From assembly GCA_033816765.1 (NCBI GenBank), contig CM066296.1, positions 1,054,001 through 1,118,000 on the forward strand: a stretch of 64,000 bases of DNA. Direction: 5' to 3'. Position 1 is the first letter of the stretch. Every line of letters begins with the position of its first letter. Below the pieces are notes generated by a model, which was given only the letters and a program-made list of their open reading frames with translations, was not told the DNA's origin and did no database searches. Source of the stretch: Nothopassalora personata (lineage: Eukaryota > Ascomycota > Dothideomycetes > Mycosphaerellales > Mycosphaerellaceae). Position numbers and translations under genes: made by a program. Positions 10,746 through 22,000 of this stretch are shown here, one piece after another.

Positions 10746-13658
10746 ATGGCTGGTGCTCAGAAGGACCGCGTCCAGAAGGAGCGCCGTGATGCTGCACCGT
10801 CTAGCAGCGGTTCCAGTACCTCCACCTCACGCACCTCCGGCGGTGCCCCAAGCCAGTCCGTCCGCTCTGGTACCGCCTCGCGTGCGGGCACCTCACGTAC
10901 CGACCGCACCTCACGTTCGAACACCGGGGGCTATGACGGCAACGCCGATCCCTCCGGTCCTCCGATGCGTAACCCGGCCACCTCCAAGCCGATCATTGAC
11001 CCAAAGAACTTCGATTTGAGTATGGCCGGCTGGGCCACTGTCCGCTCGAACGATGTCTCTTCCTCGATGCCAAAGCGTGAGAGCGCTTCCAAGATGGGCC
11101 AGGCCATCAAGATTGGCTTGAATACCTATCACGTCACCCAGTTCCCCAACATCGAGGTCTACCAGTACGACGTCATGATTGGCAGCGGCGTTGAGAAGCG
11201 TGGTCTCATTCGCAAGGTGTGGGAATCCAAGGCAGTTCAAGATGCTGTCGGTCATGGCTGCATCTTCGACGGCAACAAGCTTGCTTGGACCGGCAAGAAG
11301 ATCGAGCGCGAGGTCCGCCTCACTATCGACATGGACGCCGAGAACAAGCGCAAGAACCCAAAGGGCGAGACCATTCGCGTGGCTATTCGACTTACCAACA
11401 AAGTCGCCTTCCAGACCCTGCTGGCTCATCTCCAGGGCAAGGCTCCGTTTGACAACTCGTGCTTGGAGACCATTGCCTTTGCCGATCACCTTCTACGTGA
11501 GACACCCGCCCGCAAGTACACTGCCATCAAGCGCTCCTTTTTTGCCAAGGGCCAGAAGCGTTTTGACCTCGGTGGTGGCGTTGAAGCATTCAAGGGCGTC
11601 TTCGCTTCACTCCGCCTGGTCCACTCTGGCCGTCTCTCCGTCAACCTCGATGTCGCAAACGGCACTTTCTGGACAGCCCAGCAGCTGCACCAGACTTGCC
11701 AACTGGTGTGCGGTGCCAAGAGTGTCCCCGATCTGGTCACTGTGCTGCAGAAGAGTGGTGAGCGAGGTGCTCGTGGTCAAGAACTCAAGAAGCTGCGCAA
11801 GGTTCACGTCTTGGCCAATCATCGCGGCCTTGCGGAGCCTGACCACTATGTCATCGAGCGCTTCATCTTCCAGGATGCCAAATCATACAAGGTCCAGGTC
11901 ACTGATCCCAGCGGCAAGGATGTCGAGATGAGCCTCTACGACTTCTTCACCAAGAAGTACAAAATCCGCCTGCAGTTCCCAGGTCTGCCTCAAGTGAAGA
12001 TGACCAAGGGCAAGAACACTGTCCTTCCCATGGAAGTTCTCAAGATCAAGGAAAACCAGCGCTATTCGTACAAGATGGATGACCGTCAAACCTCCCAGAT
12101 GATCAAGTTTGCGGTCACCCCGCCACCGGAGCGCTACTCCCACATCCAGCACGGCCTCGGTATGCTGGACTGGGCCAACGATCCCGTGCTCAAGAGGTAC
12201 GGTATGAAGATCGACACCAACAAGACCGTCGTGGATGCACGCCTCCTTCCTGCACCTACCGTCAAGTTCGGCGTCGGTGATGCCAAGCCTGGCACATCTG
12301 GCCGTTGGGACCTGAAGGGCAAGAAATTCTTGCAAGTCAACCCCACTCCCCTCAAGTCATGGGCTGTTTGTGTTGTGAGTGGCCGCCGCGGTGGCAAGCC
12401 TGACAAGTCAACCATCGAAAACTTTATCAAGGCTTTCGTCAGCGGCTTCCAGGGCCACGGCGGCCGTGTGGAGAACAAGAACCCGGCACTCACACTCTCA
12501 TCCGGTGATGATGTCGGCGTCTGGGTCACCGCTGCCTGGAACGCCGCTGGCAATCAGTCAAATTCTCGTCCTCAGATCCTGTTGTTCATCCTTCCCGACA
12601 AGGCTTCTCAGGTCTATGGCCGCATCAAGCGCTCCTGCGAGTGCCGCTACGGTGTCGTTTCTCAGTGCGTCCAATACGCCCATGCGCAGAAGTGCGCACC
12701 ACAGTACATCAGCAACGTGTGTATGAAGTTCAACGCGAAGCTTGGCGGTGCTACATGCAAGGCGGTTGGCGCGAAGACTGCGAATGGTCACTCCACCGTC
12801 CCCACCATGGTCATTGGCGCTGATGTGTCTCACGCCGCCCCAGGTGCTCACATGCCCTCAATGGCCGCCATGACCATGTCCATCGACAAGCTCGGCACTC
12901 GCTACGCAGCATTGTGCCAGACCAATGGTTTCCGCGTCGAGATGATCGCGACCGAAACCATCAACAATGACCTCAAGCCAATGGTCAAGCACTGGATGTC
13001 GACTGTCGGTGGTGGCAAGGTTCCACAGGTCATCGTCTACCTCCGCGATGGCGTCTCTGAGGGTCAGTACGCCCACGTACTCAACCAGGAGGTCGCCGAT
13101 ATGAAGAACCTTCTCGCCGGCGCCGATCCATCCAAGTCGACGAAGTTCATCGTTCTCGTCGGCGGCAAGCGTCACCACGTCCGTTTCTTCCCCGAGAAGG
13201 GCGACCGCAACGGCAACGCTCACCCAGGTACCCTCGTCGAGACCGGCGTCACTACTCCATTCGAGAACGACTTCTACCTGCAATCCCACGCCGCTATCAA
13301 GGGCACAGCCCGTCCGGTCCACTACCACGTGCTTCTTAACGAGCCCGGTATGTCCAACGATCAGCTGATCACCATGCTATATGAGCAATCGTACCAGTAC
13401 GCCCGTGCCAGCACGCCAATCTCGCAGCACCCCGCTATCTACTATGCTCATCTGGCTTCCAACCGCGCTGTACCACACGACCCCAAGTGGAGCGGTTCCA
13501 GCAACGGTCTCCCATCTGGCACCACCCAGCAGGTTTCCGGCTCTCAGGGCCAATCCGCCGGCAAGACCGGCTCCTCTCCTGGTGCCCCACAGGACTTCGA
13601 GAAGCTGATGGTCATGCCCAACCAGGGTAACATCAACACCTCCATGTGGTACATCTAG
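10746..13658 (+). CDS. Argonaute (QDE-2 type), catalytically intact
   Basis: Single-exon Argonaute of 970 residues, the small-RNA-guided effector of RNA silencing. The frame is open 15 codons further up, but the ATG at 10746 (context CAACAATGG) gives the natural start MAGAQKDRVQKERR. Residues 1-80 are Ser/Thr/Arg/Gly-rich. The N, linker and PAZ domains follow, with PAZ around residues 360-450. The MID domain (about 530-680) keeps the 5'-phosphate pocket pattern Y-x3-K, then QCVQ and a later K before LGG. The PIWI domain holds the full slicer tetrad: Asp693 (GADVSH), Glu737 (ATETIN), Asp768 (YLRDGVSEGQ) and His902 (YYAHL). It ends in the typical MWYI. No stop, frameshift or lost residue is seen, so slicing is expected to be functional. 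Which silencing pathway it serves cannot be read from the window. Confidence 0.95.
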   Translation: MAGAQKDRVQKERRDAAPSSSGSSTSTSRTSGGAPSQSVRSGTASRAGTSRTDRTSRSNTGGYDGNADPSGPPMRNPATSKPIIDPKNFDLSMAGWATVRSNDVSSSMPKRESASKMGQAIKIGLNTYHVTQFPNIEVYQYDVMIGSGVEKRGLIRKVWESKAVQDAVGHGCIFDGNKLAWTGKKIEREVRLTIDMDAENKRKNPKGETIRVAIRLTNKVAFQTLLAHLQGKAPFDNSCLETIAFADHLLRETPARKYTAIKRSFFAKGQKRFDLGGGVEAFKGVFASLRLVHSGRLSVNLDVANGTFWTAQQLHQTCQLVCGAKSVPDLVTVLQKSGERGARGQELKKLRKVHVLANHRGLAEPDHYVIERFIFQDAKSYKVQVTDPSGKDVEMSLYDFFTKKYKIRLQFPGLPQVKMTKGKNTVLPMEVLKIKENQRYSYKMDDRQTSQMIKFAVTPPPERYSHIQHGLGMLDWANDPVLKRYGMKIDTNKTVVDARLLPAPTVKFGVGDAKPGTSGRWDLKGKKFLQVNPTPLKSWAVCVVSGRRGGKPDKSTIENFIKAFVSGFQGHGGRVENKNPALTLSSGDDVGVWVTAAWNAAGNQSNSRPQILLFILPDKASQVYGRIKRSCECRYGVVSQCVQYAHAQKCAPQYISNVCMKFNAKLGGATCKAVGAKTANGHSTVPTMVIGADVSHAAPGAHMPSMAAMTMSIDKLGTRYAALCQTNGFRVEMIATETINNDLKPMVKHWMSTVGGGKVPQVIVYLRDGVSEGQYAHVLNQEVADMKNLLAGADPSKSTKFIVLVGGKRHHVRFFPEKGDRNGNAHPGTLVETGVTTPFENDFYLQSHAAIKGTARPVHYHVLLNEPGMSNDQLITMLYEQSYQYARASTPISQHPAIYYAHLASNRAVPHDPKWSGSSNGLPSGTTQQVSGSQGQSAGKTGSSPGAPQDFEKLMVMPNQGNINTSMWYI

Positions 13659-13869
13659 GCCACAGGCAAACCAGTAGCACAAAACTACTAAGAAAGGCGG
13701 AGACACGGCAGCGCGAGAGCTGCAAAAGAGTCTGAGACGAGAGAGAAAAATGATTGGACCGAAACTGAAAAGGATGGTCCTGTTTTTGTACAAGTAAGCG
13801 TAGAAAATTTCACAGATGCCCAAGGTGGCACACCAGAACCTTTTCATTCCTGCTCATTTGTGACTGTCG

Positions 13870-15310
13870 AAATCGTGAGTGGCCGCTCTCGAGCTGGGGG
13901 CCTTCGCCGTTGCGACTGATGCGACGTGCAGGTATGTCTGTCAACCCCCCACCATCGAGACCATTTCATGAGACTGCTGACATTCGAGGTACAGGAAAGG
14001 AGCTTTGGCAATGATGATCTCGTCTTCGCAACTGATGAGATTTATAGGTACATATACCAACACCCCAGCATCGAGATCAACCTGCTGAGACACAGACACA
14101 GACAAGCACCGGACGAGTAGCGTTGACAACGGTTCTCAAGATGAGAGAACTTGTCTTTGCGACTCGTGCGAAACTGAGGTACGTTCCCTTATACGCCATA
14201 ATCGAGATGAGGTCAGTGACTGCTAAGCCTCAGACGCAGGCAAGCACCTGACTTAGTAGCGTTGCTAATGCCGCTGGAGCCAGAAGACATCGTTTTCGCG
14301 AATCATGTGAGGTTGAGGTACGTTTACTCATACGATATCATCGAGTTTTAGGTTCATCGATTGCTGGAAGCCAGACATAGGACAAGGTCAAGCTCAGCAT
14401 CATCGGCGGCATCGTGATTCAATTCGGCAGACTGTTTGCGACTTTTACGAGATCGAGAAAGATCTGCTCATAGGCCATCATTGAGGTCGGGTTTGATGGC
14501 AGCTGGAATTCGCACATAGGACACGGGCAGACGCAGAAGTATCGGTAATGTTGCCCAGCTCTGAAGACTTTGCCATTGTCTTTGCCACTGAGATGAAGTT
14601 GAGGTTCGTTTGTCGACTGCTGCTATTGGGATCGACGCTGAAGGCAGCTAGCCCGCGAGATAATGGAGTCCGTCAGACTCAGCAGTATTCTCTTGAACAA
14701 TAGAAGTTCATCTTTACGATCGGTGCGAGGCTGCAGCATCTCTGATGAGATATTCCCGTTGGTATCGACTGCTGACACCTCAAGCCGCAGGGAAGTATGA
14801 GACTCAGCAGTACTGACCACGCCTCTAGGTTCGATAGATTCCACGCGTCGCGGCCGACACAACGAGCTGCTGCCCTTGCTCAGACCTTGGTGCTTGGTCC
14901 GACATCAACCAGCTCTGTTGACTAGACTAGGTGATGGCATCGAGCTAAGCGGCGGTCGAGACACCTTCCACACAGGGCCTCCGGTCTCTGCAACTGGTAC
15001 GATGACTTCGTAAGTTTGCTGAGGTAAGTATTTTAAGATCGACCTCCAAGTTTGCTAACAGCTCAGGACAACAGACAGCATGATGCTCAGCGATGATGAT
15101 GGTTCATCCCGAATCGAAGGACCTTAGCCTCTCCTAATGGTGCGATGATCTGGAGCTTTGAAGACAATGCTGGCGCTGCGAATGATATTGGAGATTGCCC
15201 CGGCAGAATAAAGTACGGAGAAGCTCAACATTTAGGGATCGTGACGATGCTTCATGCTCGGAGATGCTCTGGAATTCGAGATTGGTACAACAAGTCGGTA
15301 CGTCGAAGGT
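13870..15310 (+). repeat. Decaying tandem array of exon-intron modules, about 115-148 bp per unit
   Basis: At least six imperfect units follow Argonaute. Each has an open exon-like piece of about 60-80 nt ending in (T)GAG or similar, then a donor-like GTACGT, GTACAT, GTTCGT or GTATGT, then an intron-like piece with ATCATCGAG, branch-like CTGAC/CTAAG and a CAG. Exon ends lie at 13931, 14047, 14178, 14317, 14457 and 14603. The encoded peptides are alike: DDLVFATD, RELVFATR, EDIVFANH, RLFATFT, AIVFATE. The clearest exon is 14240-14317 (78 nt, acceptor GACGCAG, phase 2). The fifth unit has lost its GT donor, and later units carry stops. Fainter units may reach 15,310. No known family is recognised; this looks like a gene built by exon duplication that is now dying. 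Confidence 0.5.
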
Positions 15311-16628
15311 CAGAATGGCATGGAAGACGCCTATGGGTATCGGTGGTGAGGTGTGGCAGAGTATGGTATAGCGCTCGGAGATGGCTAGGATGCCTCACGA
15401 CACGACACAGCTCTTGTCTGACTACGATGAACGGGAAAATCCAGCAACAGGTCGGGAAGCTCGATCTCGATGATGAAGGAAGATGTGGAGTGGCTGAGAG
15501 AAAGCGGGGAGGCTCTGCGGTCATGAGGTGACACTGTCAGGAACCAAGGTATAGATAGACGAGGGAGGAAAGAGTAAGCTCAAGGTGTGGTGTGGTATTG
15601 CTCGACGAAGAAGATAACGCGGACTTCGAGAATGGATGCCCACGTTATATGGTGAAGAGCAGCCAGTTCAGTGACAATAACAGGAGAATCGAAGTCAGAG
15701 CGGAAGAAGCGGACATGGAAGGAGCAGATCGCGATGTCTCCAAGTTGCAACCTGAAAGCCATCGAGGACCATTCATTGTTGCTGGAGTCTAAGGGATAGA
15801 GACGAAGTACAACCTCCAAGATCAGAAAGAGCACAGGGCCTTTTCATAGCGAGGAGGAGGAGGAGGAGGAGGTGGAGGCATTTCTGGATCTCATGGATGC
15901 AGATTCCATTCCTCTGAAGCAGGGCCTCATGGTTCGGAGCTCGAGGTGGTGAGAGAATGGGAAAAAAGTGACCATGAGATTGGGAAGCTGCGGGATTTGA
16001 GCAAAGTAAAGAGCAAAATGTCAAGTTACGTGATGGCACTTTAGCGACAGGAAGAGTGAGCATAGCTTGGAAGGCCCCGCAGCAGGAAAGATTACTTATA
16101 AAATTCTGCAGTCCGGTAATGAGGAAACGCACCAGATCAAGCGACAAAATGGTAGAGGCAAAGAAACAAGGCAAGCAAGTCTTCGTCTTCATCGTCCAAG
16201 CCGCCATAAGAAGCGTCTTCCATTCTCATCATCTGATGGATTTTACTTACATACACTCTCGTTCCTCAAGCATCCATCAGCTGTCGTATCAGCCGACAAT
16301 CGCCCGTCTGTTGTGCCGAGCCAATGTACATCAAAGTCCAAAGACGCCCAAAACTCCCACCATGATGCCGCTAACGAATGCCAGACAATGGAGCCACTGC
16401 TTCAGCAGCTCTGGTATCTCTCAAGCCTCTATTGGAGTTGGCGATCTTTCGCCGGTGCATCTTCGCCACCTCTTCTAAGTGCTTCGCGCTTCGTTGCAGC
16501 TCGCCTTGTAGATAAGCGGCGGGTGCGTCGAGCATCGTGGTGTCAATGCATACCGCCTCATGAAGGCATTTCCTCATCGTCTTCCCTTATCTTCGTCCAA
16601 ACAGGATGCGTCTTCTCATGCCATCTCA
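15311..16628. other. Intergenic stretch with a GAG microsatellite
   Basis: No recognised gene. A (GAG)7-8 trinucleotide run lies at about 15,851-15,873. A 68-codon minus-strand frame (16371-16577) beginning MRKCLHEAVCID has protein-like composition, but it lies in what is probably the 3' flank of fig1 and has no family match. Confidence 0.4.
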
Positions 16629-17547
16629 TCACTCATCCGTCAACTTATCCAACAGGTGAATACTCAAAATCATCACCAATAAGCCCACCGTCACAATGAT
16701 CAGCAAGCTGAACCCGAACCAACCCAGTACCATCGCACTGGTGCCGACACCACTCTTGACAGACCCGTTCCCGAAGTCTTGTGCTATTTGCGCGGCTGCG
16801 ACGGAGGCGGTGTGTTGCCATAGCACGCTGACGAGGACGAAGATGGAGGCGATGAAGATCAGGGCGAGGGCGACTTGCGAGACGGGCCGGGAGGGGAAGG
16901 GCTTGATGTCGATGTCGGAGCCGGTGCGGTCGTCGTGTTCTTCGTGCCAGCCTGGGAAGGTGGCGAGGAGGAGGAAGGTTATGAAGGCGAGGACTATGGC
17001 GACGATGCTGGAGGGTTGTCAGTATGTGTTGAGCAGGGGAAGCGTATGTTGCTGCACTCACATCAAGTAGGGGAACACGACGCTGTTTTTGAAGGTGTTC
17101 GCGACCCAGATCAGGTTCAGTGGATCTTGGTCGATACTGATCTGCTCGGCGAGGAGCGTCGCGTTGTTCGAGCAGAGAAAGCTTCCTCCATCGGGTTGCA
17201 CGCAGAGGCCGAAGTATCCCACGCGAACTTCAAGGTCTGCCTGTCCGACGATGTTGCCGATTGCCGCCGTGACACCGGGATTGACTTGCGTCGGGTCGTA
17301 GGTCGGAGTGTATGATTCGTAGTAGAAGGATATGAGGAAGATGTCCGGTATCGTCGGTGAGGACGACGAACATCCTGCGAGGAGTAGCGCTGGACGGTCG
17401 TTAGCGATCTGTCGCCTACGCGTACACGAGGGGCATGTCCGTACAGAGTAATATGATTGCCAAGGCAATCAGTATCATGAGAACATGATGATATCCGAGA
17501 AAGGGTATCAGCCTTTGGATACCGACGGCAAAGCGTACGTTCGGCAT
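16629..17547 (-). CDS. fig1: Fig1-family four-pass membrane protein, three exons
   Basis: Fig1 proteins belong to the low-affinity calcium uptake system used in mating and cell fusion and sit in the plasma membrane. Exons: 17547-17445, 17389-17062 and 17007-16629, with introns of 55 and 54 nt (donors GTACGG and GTGAGT, acceptors CAG). The product has 269 residues. A first helix lies at about 18-35, followed by AGCSSSSPTIPD and an extracellular loop with GNIVGQADLEVRVGYFGLC, the family core, and paired Cys. Then come FKNSVVFPYL and a second helix, a hydrophilic turn (FPGWHEEHDD), a third helix, and a fourth near the C terminus. Topology matches claudin-like Fig1. The stop at 16629 follows HLLDKLTDE. 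Assignment rests on the loop motif and topology. Confidence 0.85.
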
Positions 17548-18156
17548 GGTAGAGACGGTCTACCGGCTGTCTGGTCGTGTGGGTGTTGAGGTATGCTCCA
17601 GCGGCCCAGCGGCCGGGAGTCGGGAGGGGTGTGGAATGCAGCAGTCGCAAGAATGCCGCTCGTCGATGCTGAACAAGGCTATTGTATGCTTGTCGTACCC
17701 ACGCCGTCGGCGTCTAGCAATGTTCGAGAACGAGCGACTTCGAAGATTGTGTGGAATGGGAAGGCTCGGCGGTTGGTATCGTTCGGGTCGAAGCTGCGGA
17801 GGAATGTTCCTTTGGTCAACGAGTGTATTGCGGCACTCTCTGAGAAGAGAGGAGGAAGAGGAGGAGTAGCTTAGCTCGGCGAAATGGGTGAGATGCTGGC
17901 ACACACCACACAATGCACTGTCAGGCTGGCGCAGGTGCTGAAATCATGGAGGCTCGAGGTGGCTGAAGACCATGTCTAGTCGCAGCGACTTGCCAGCCTC
18001 CGCGATTCTTGTTGCTATTTGCATCTGGCCCTAGCAACCGAGCCGAGATCGATGACGCATGTGGGGTGCGGACCCTTGTCAGGCACCAAACTCTAAATCA
18101 ATCCCGGAACCAGATCGTCTTTCACGCTCTCCCACATGCTCACCACGTTGCAAGAA
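17548..18156. other. Upstream flank of fig1, no gene recognised
   Basis: Intergenic DNA between the fig1 start and the P450 relic. Short frames overlap on both strands with no motif. It should contain the fig1 promoter. Confidence 0.4.
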
Positions 18157-18457
18157 TCACGATCGATGCGATCGCATCCTCACTTTCACCACAGTCTTCT
18201 CATCCGGCATGACCGTCTCTCCGAACTTGATGAACTTTGGTCGTTCAGCAAACGGCTCGAGCTCGTAGTTGGCCAGCAAGTGCCCAAGAATGACTCTCAT
18301 CAGATGCACCGCGAAGAAGCGACCTGACTCACCATCAGCAAACATCACCATCAAGGATAACGGGCAACACTCACCAGGGCACGCATGCTTCCCCAACCCA
18401 AACGGCACGAATGTCCAGAAGGTGGCCGAGGACGGGGTCAGAGACGTCCATTCCATG
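18157..18457 (-). pseudogene. Cytochrome P450 3'-end relic (heme-binding loop to C terminus)
   Basis: The minus strand encodes a P450 heme-binding loop, FVPFGLGKHACPG, interrupted after the first base of the last Gly codon by a 51-nt intron (18374-18324, donor GTGAGT, acceptor CAG). Past it the frame resumes RFFAVHLMRVILGHLLANYE and runs to a stop at 18157. That is the L-helix and the last about 45 residues of a P450, with the Cys heme ligand intact. Upstream on the same strand I find no I-helix (AGxxT), no ExxR motif and no N-terminal anchor, so at least 400 residues are missing. It therefore cannot make an enzyme. The spliced fragment may still be transcribed from the P450's old 3' end, but a functional role is unlikely. 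Confidence 0.7.
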
Positions 18458-19083
18458 TTGATGTCGACGTCTATTGTCAAGCAGACTCTGCTAGCTTCTT
18501 TCTGAATTCTCCTACGTTGCAAGTCTTCCAGCTGTATTTCATCGTTTATTGTTCATGCCAAGCTCCAGGATGGAGGAGATGTGCTGCCTATTTGTCGTGA
18601 GAATCATGGACTTATCCGGATTACTTATGACACCTCTGGACATTGACTCAATGGTCGTACATGCCACGGTTCGATACTTGTAGCCTGCTTGGCACTCTCG
18701 TCTTACAAGACCATAGATCCCGCATGGTATCACAGGAGGGATGCGAATACGCGACCAATCAAAAAGGTGCTGCCGATCTGTGGAGAAGGCATGAACGAGC
18801 AATTCGCATTTGCGCAAGCTCCATAGCGAGAATCGTCAAGAAATGGTTTCATCTTCAATGCTTATGAGTATATGTGCCGTGTACTTAAGTCTGTGACTCA
18901 CATATGGCTTGTGTTGCATTCACTGTTGCCGGCCAGAATCCAATACGTGGAACAGCAGATCGCCTCGCCAAATCCAAATCACCACCTCACCACAACATGC
19001 CATAGGACCAGAACGCCTCGCCATGCAACGCCATGCGCCCAAAGCACCATCATCTCATCATAAGCCACGCTAAATTCATCACC
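18458..19083. other. Intergenic, no gene recognised
   Basis: DNA between the P450 relic and the end of the polymerase gene. A 92-codon minus-strand frame at 18539-18817 was inspected for the missing P450 motifs, and none was found. Confidence 0.4.
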
Positions 19084-22000
19084 TCACAGACTCCCCCTAA
19101 AACCCTCCACCACACCCTCAAGCATCCTCATCCCATAAAATTTCGCCACGCCCTCCAACACTCGCAGCTGCTTAACCAATCCCTCCTTCTGCACAGTCCC
19201 AATCCACTCGCCAGCACACGCACAATGGTCCATGAATTCATTGATCCTGATCCTGCCGCACTTTCGACACTTCAAATCCTGCGTCGTCCACAACACTGCC
19301 ATCTTCTGCACATCCGCGATAAGTCTCTCCTCAATCTGGAGCGGTCTGAATATAGCGCCGCAGCCAGGGTTATCGCACTTAGCGACGAGGGTGGGCTGAG
19401 TCGCGTCGGCAGGAACGAGGTCCTGGTCCCGACAGAGGTCGATATCTTTCGGGAGGCAGCAGTCTGGGCAGGAGAGTTGTTTGAGTGACAAGGTGCTGCT
19501 GGGGTTTGTGAATGAGCCGTCAGAGGAGAATTCGCGGATGTCGAAGAGGTGGAGGAGTTCTTTTCGTAACAGGCGCGCTTCGAGTGTGATGGTTTTGTCG
19601 AGGGATAGCACTTGCATGATGCTTTTCACGAGTTCGAGGACCGGGTTCTGGAGATTTAGGTGTGAGCCCGGGAGTGTTGGGAATGTCCAGTCGGGAAGGA
19701 GTTCCTCAATCATGGACTCGGTGCGTTGGCGACGGAGGAGCTGGAGAATTTTTTTCTGGAGCGGTTTCGAGAAATGTTTTGAGAGCACGTTTCCGGGTGT
19801 GGTCTGATCTTCCTTTTCGGAGTGGAAGATGGATGCGTGGATGGGGAGCTGGGTTGCTCGTGGTGTGCCACTAGTCGAGCCATTGGGTCGTTTCCGTTGG
19901 TGCATAAGCTCGATATACTCCACAATCCAGTCGTTGAACTCTGGTTGGAGGATAGGTGGGAGGAAGGTTGCCATCTGCCAATGCATGATCATCTTGAGCT
20001 GCTGATTCTCTGCTTCGACAACTTCGGTGCAGCCTTTGCCGCCGTAGTTGAACTCGTCGTACCAGGCAAGGTAGTCCCAGTACTCCGTGATGGCGAGGTC
20101 CAGGAAGTGGAAGGCCGGCTTCGTGCTGATCGTCTTCAGGATGTACTGACTGTACGCGAACGCGTTGCCGACTTCTGCCTTTGAGGTCTGCAGTAATAGA
20201 CGACCAGCATTGGCGAAGACAACGTGCGAACCGACACGCCTGAACTCAGACATGAGCTGCTGGAAAGCTTTGCGCGACATGACCTGCACGTAGTAGTGCA
20301 GATTGCGGTCGTATAGGTGAGAGCTAGGACTCTCGACCCACCGCACAAGATGTTGAACGAGTGTGTCAGCCATCGAGCTGCCGCCATTGCAAGCATCTTG
20401 CCACCAACTGCGGACCATCTCGCGCAGAGCGCCAATGCCGGCGGCAGCGAACGCATTCTCTGATTGTATTGTTTGGGTCGTCTCATCCATTGCATCTTCT
20501 TGTGCGCCAGCACCAGAGATGCCCAGAGGATCTGAGCCTTCTGCTTCGTTGAGCACCGCCACTGAGAGGATAGTGTTGATGGCCAGATTTTTTACACTCA
20601 AGTCAATGCAGACCGACGAGTAAGTTCCCGGATTGTTCACAGCAGGCATGTCGACGACTTCCATTGACCCAAGAATGTCATCTTTCTCGTGCCCGGCGTG
20701 ATCTGGTCGTGCATCTTGCGACCACCACAGCACAACCTTCTCCTTCTGTAGTCGCCTTGCGTAAGCGATGTCGATCAGGAAGCGTGGATCGTCCATCTCC
20801 AAGTTGCAAAGTGGTACGTTGCCGTACCTTGAGAACTCCAGCAGATGGGTCACCCATGAGCCCAGGTCCAGGTAGTGGCTCACGAGTCGCTTCGCCACGA
20901 AAGACTGCCAGCCCAGTGGAGGCAAGTGCTTGTCCGACTCTTCTGAGCGGAGCTTGAGCATAGGGAATGTCTGCAATATCGGTAGCTCATGCACTAGCAT
21001 CTGAGCTCCGTGCGATTGCAGGACAAGCATAATCGGCAGCGACTCTTCTTTCTGGACCTTCTTGACCGCATCGCCAAGTTCCTGCAAGGCTTTTCGCTGA
21101 GTTGTGACCTGTACCGATTTGAAGTGCAGCGAATCTTGGTAGTCAACCACATTCTGCCAGGGCTGTCCACCAGTCTCTTCGAGTTTGCGTTTCAATAGAT
21201 CTTCATAGATGCGGTCGACGTTCGGCATGCCTTGTTCGCTTCTTGCTCTGTTCAGCACCACAATCTTCGCTTCGGGCTTTGTTGATGAGAAGAGCGCGTA
21301 TATGTGGCGCTCGCCAGCACTGATATGGTACAGTGCGAGGTAGCTGAAAGGCGCAGCGCTCATATACGGCTTCTTCGGTGCCACTGTTCGAAGAGCTGAG
21401 AGATCGAAACCCTGCTCGAGGCCTTTGCCAAGCACACCACGCTGACTTTCATCGAAGGTGCAAACGCATCCCAACTCGAGCATTGCTCGAACGTCGAGAG
21501 GCACCTGCTTCTCATACACGCCCTCGACACTCGAGTGGTTAAAAAGTATTGACAGCTTCTCCTGCTCCTTGACATATACTTGCTCGCTCATGGTGAGCTT
21601 GAACAGGTGAGCTGAAGGATGACCATTTGGCAAGGTATGGTTGGTGATCTTCTCGGCGCTCACACCGTCGACAGATACGTCAGGCAAGTCGTCCTCTTTG
21701 AGGTTGAGGAACACTTGTCTGGGTACAACAACCTTGAGTTGGTGCACCTTCTTGTCGATGAGCACGAAAGCTCTGACCTCACCAGGCGACTCTGTTTCTC
21801 GAAGCTGCAGGATCTGCCAGTCTGTGGTATAAAGCAGCTCAGCTTGATTCCTGAAGAATGATCCAATAGCATCCGCAGCATCTTGTCGCTTTTCACCAAA
21901 GAGTTGTCGTCGGCGAGCACGAGCAGCCTTCTGAATCTTCCACTTCTTCTTCTGGTACTTCAGCCATCCTGTGTAGTCTTCTGTGATCGGCGGCATGACT

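Noticed and set aside
10911..11489. 192-codon antisense open frame in the Argonaute gene
   Set aside because: It mirrors the codon bias of the sense gene, has no family motif, and lies fully inside conserved Argonaute domains.
18539..18817. Upstream exon of the P450
   Set aside because: No I-helix, ExxR or PERF-type motif could be read in any minus-strand frame.
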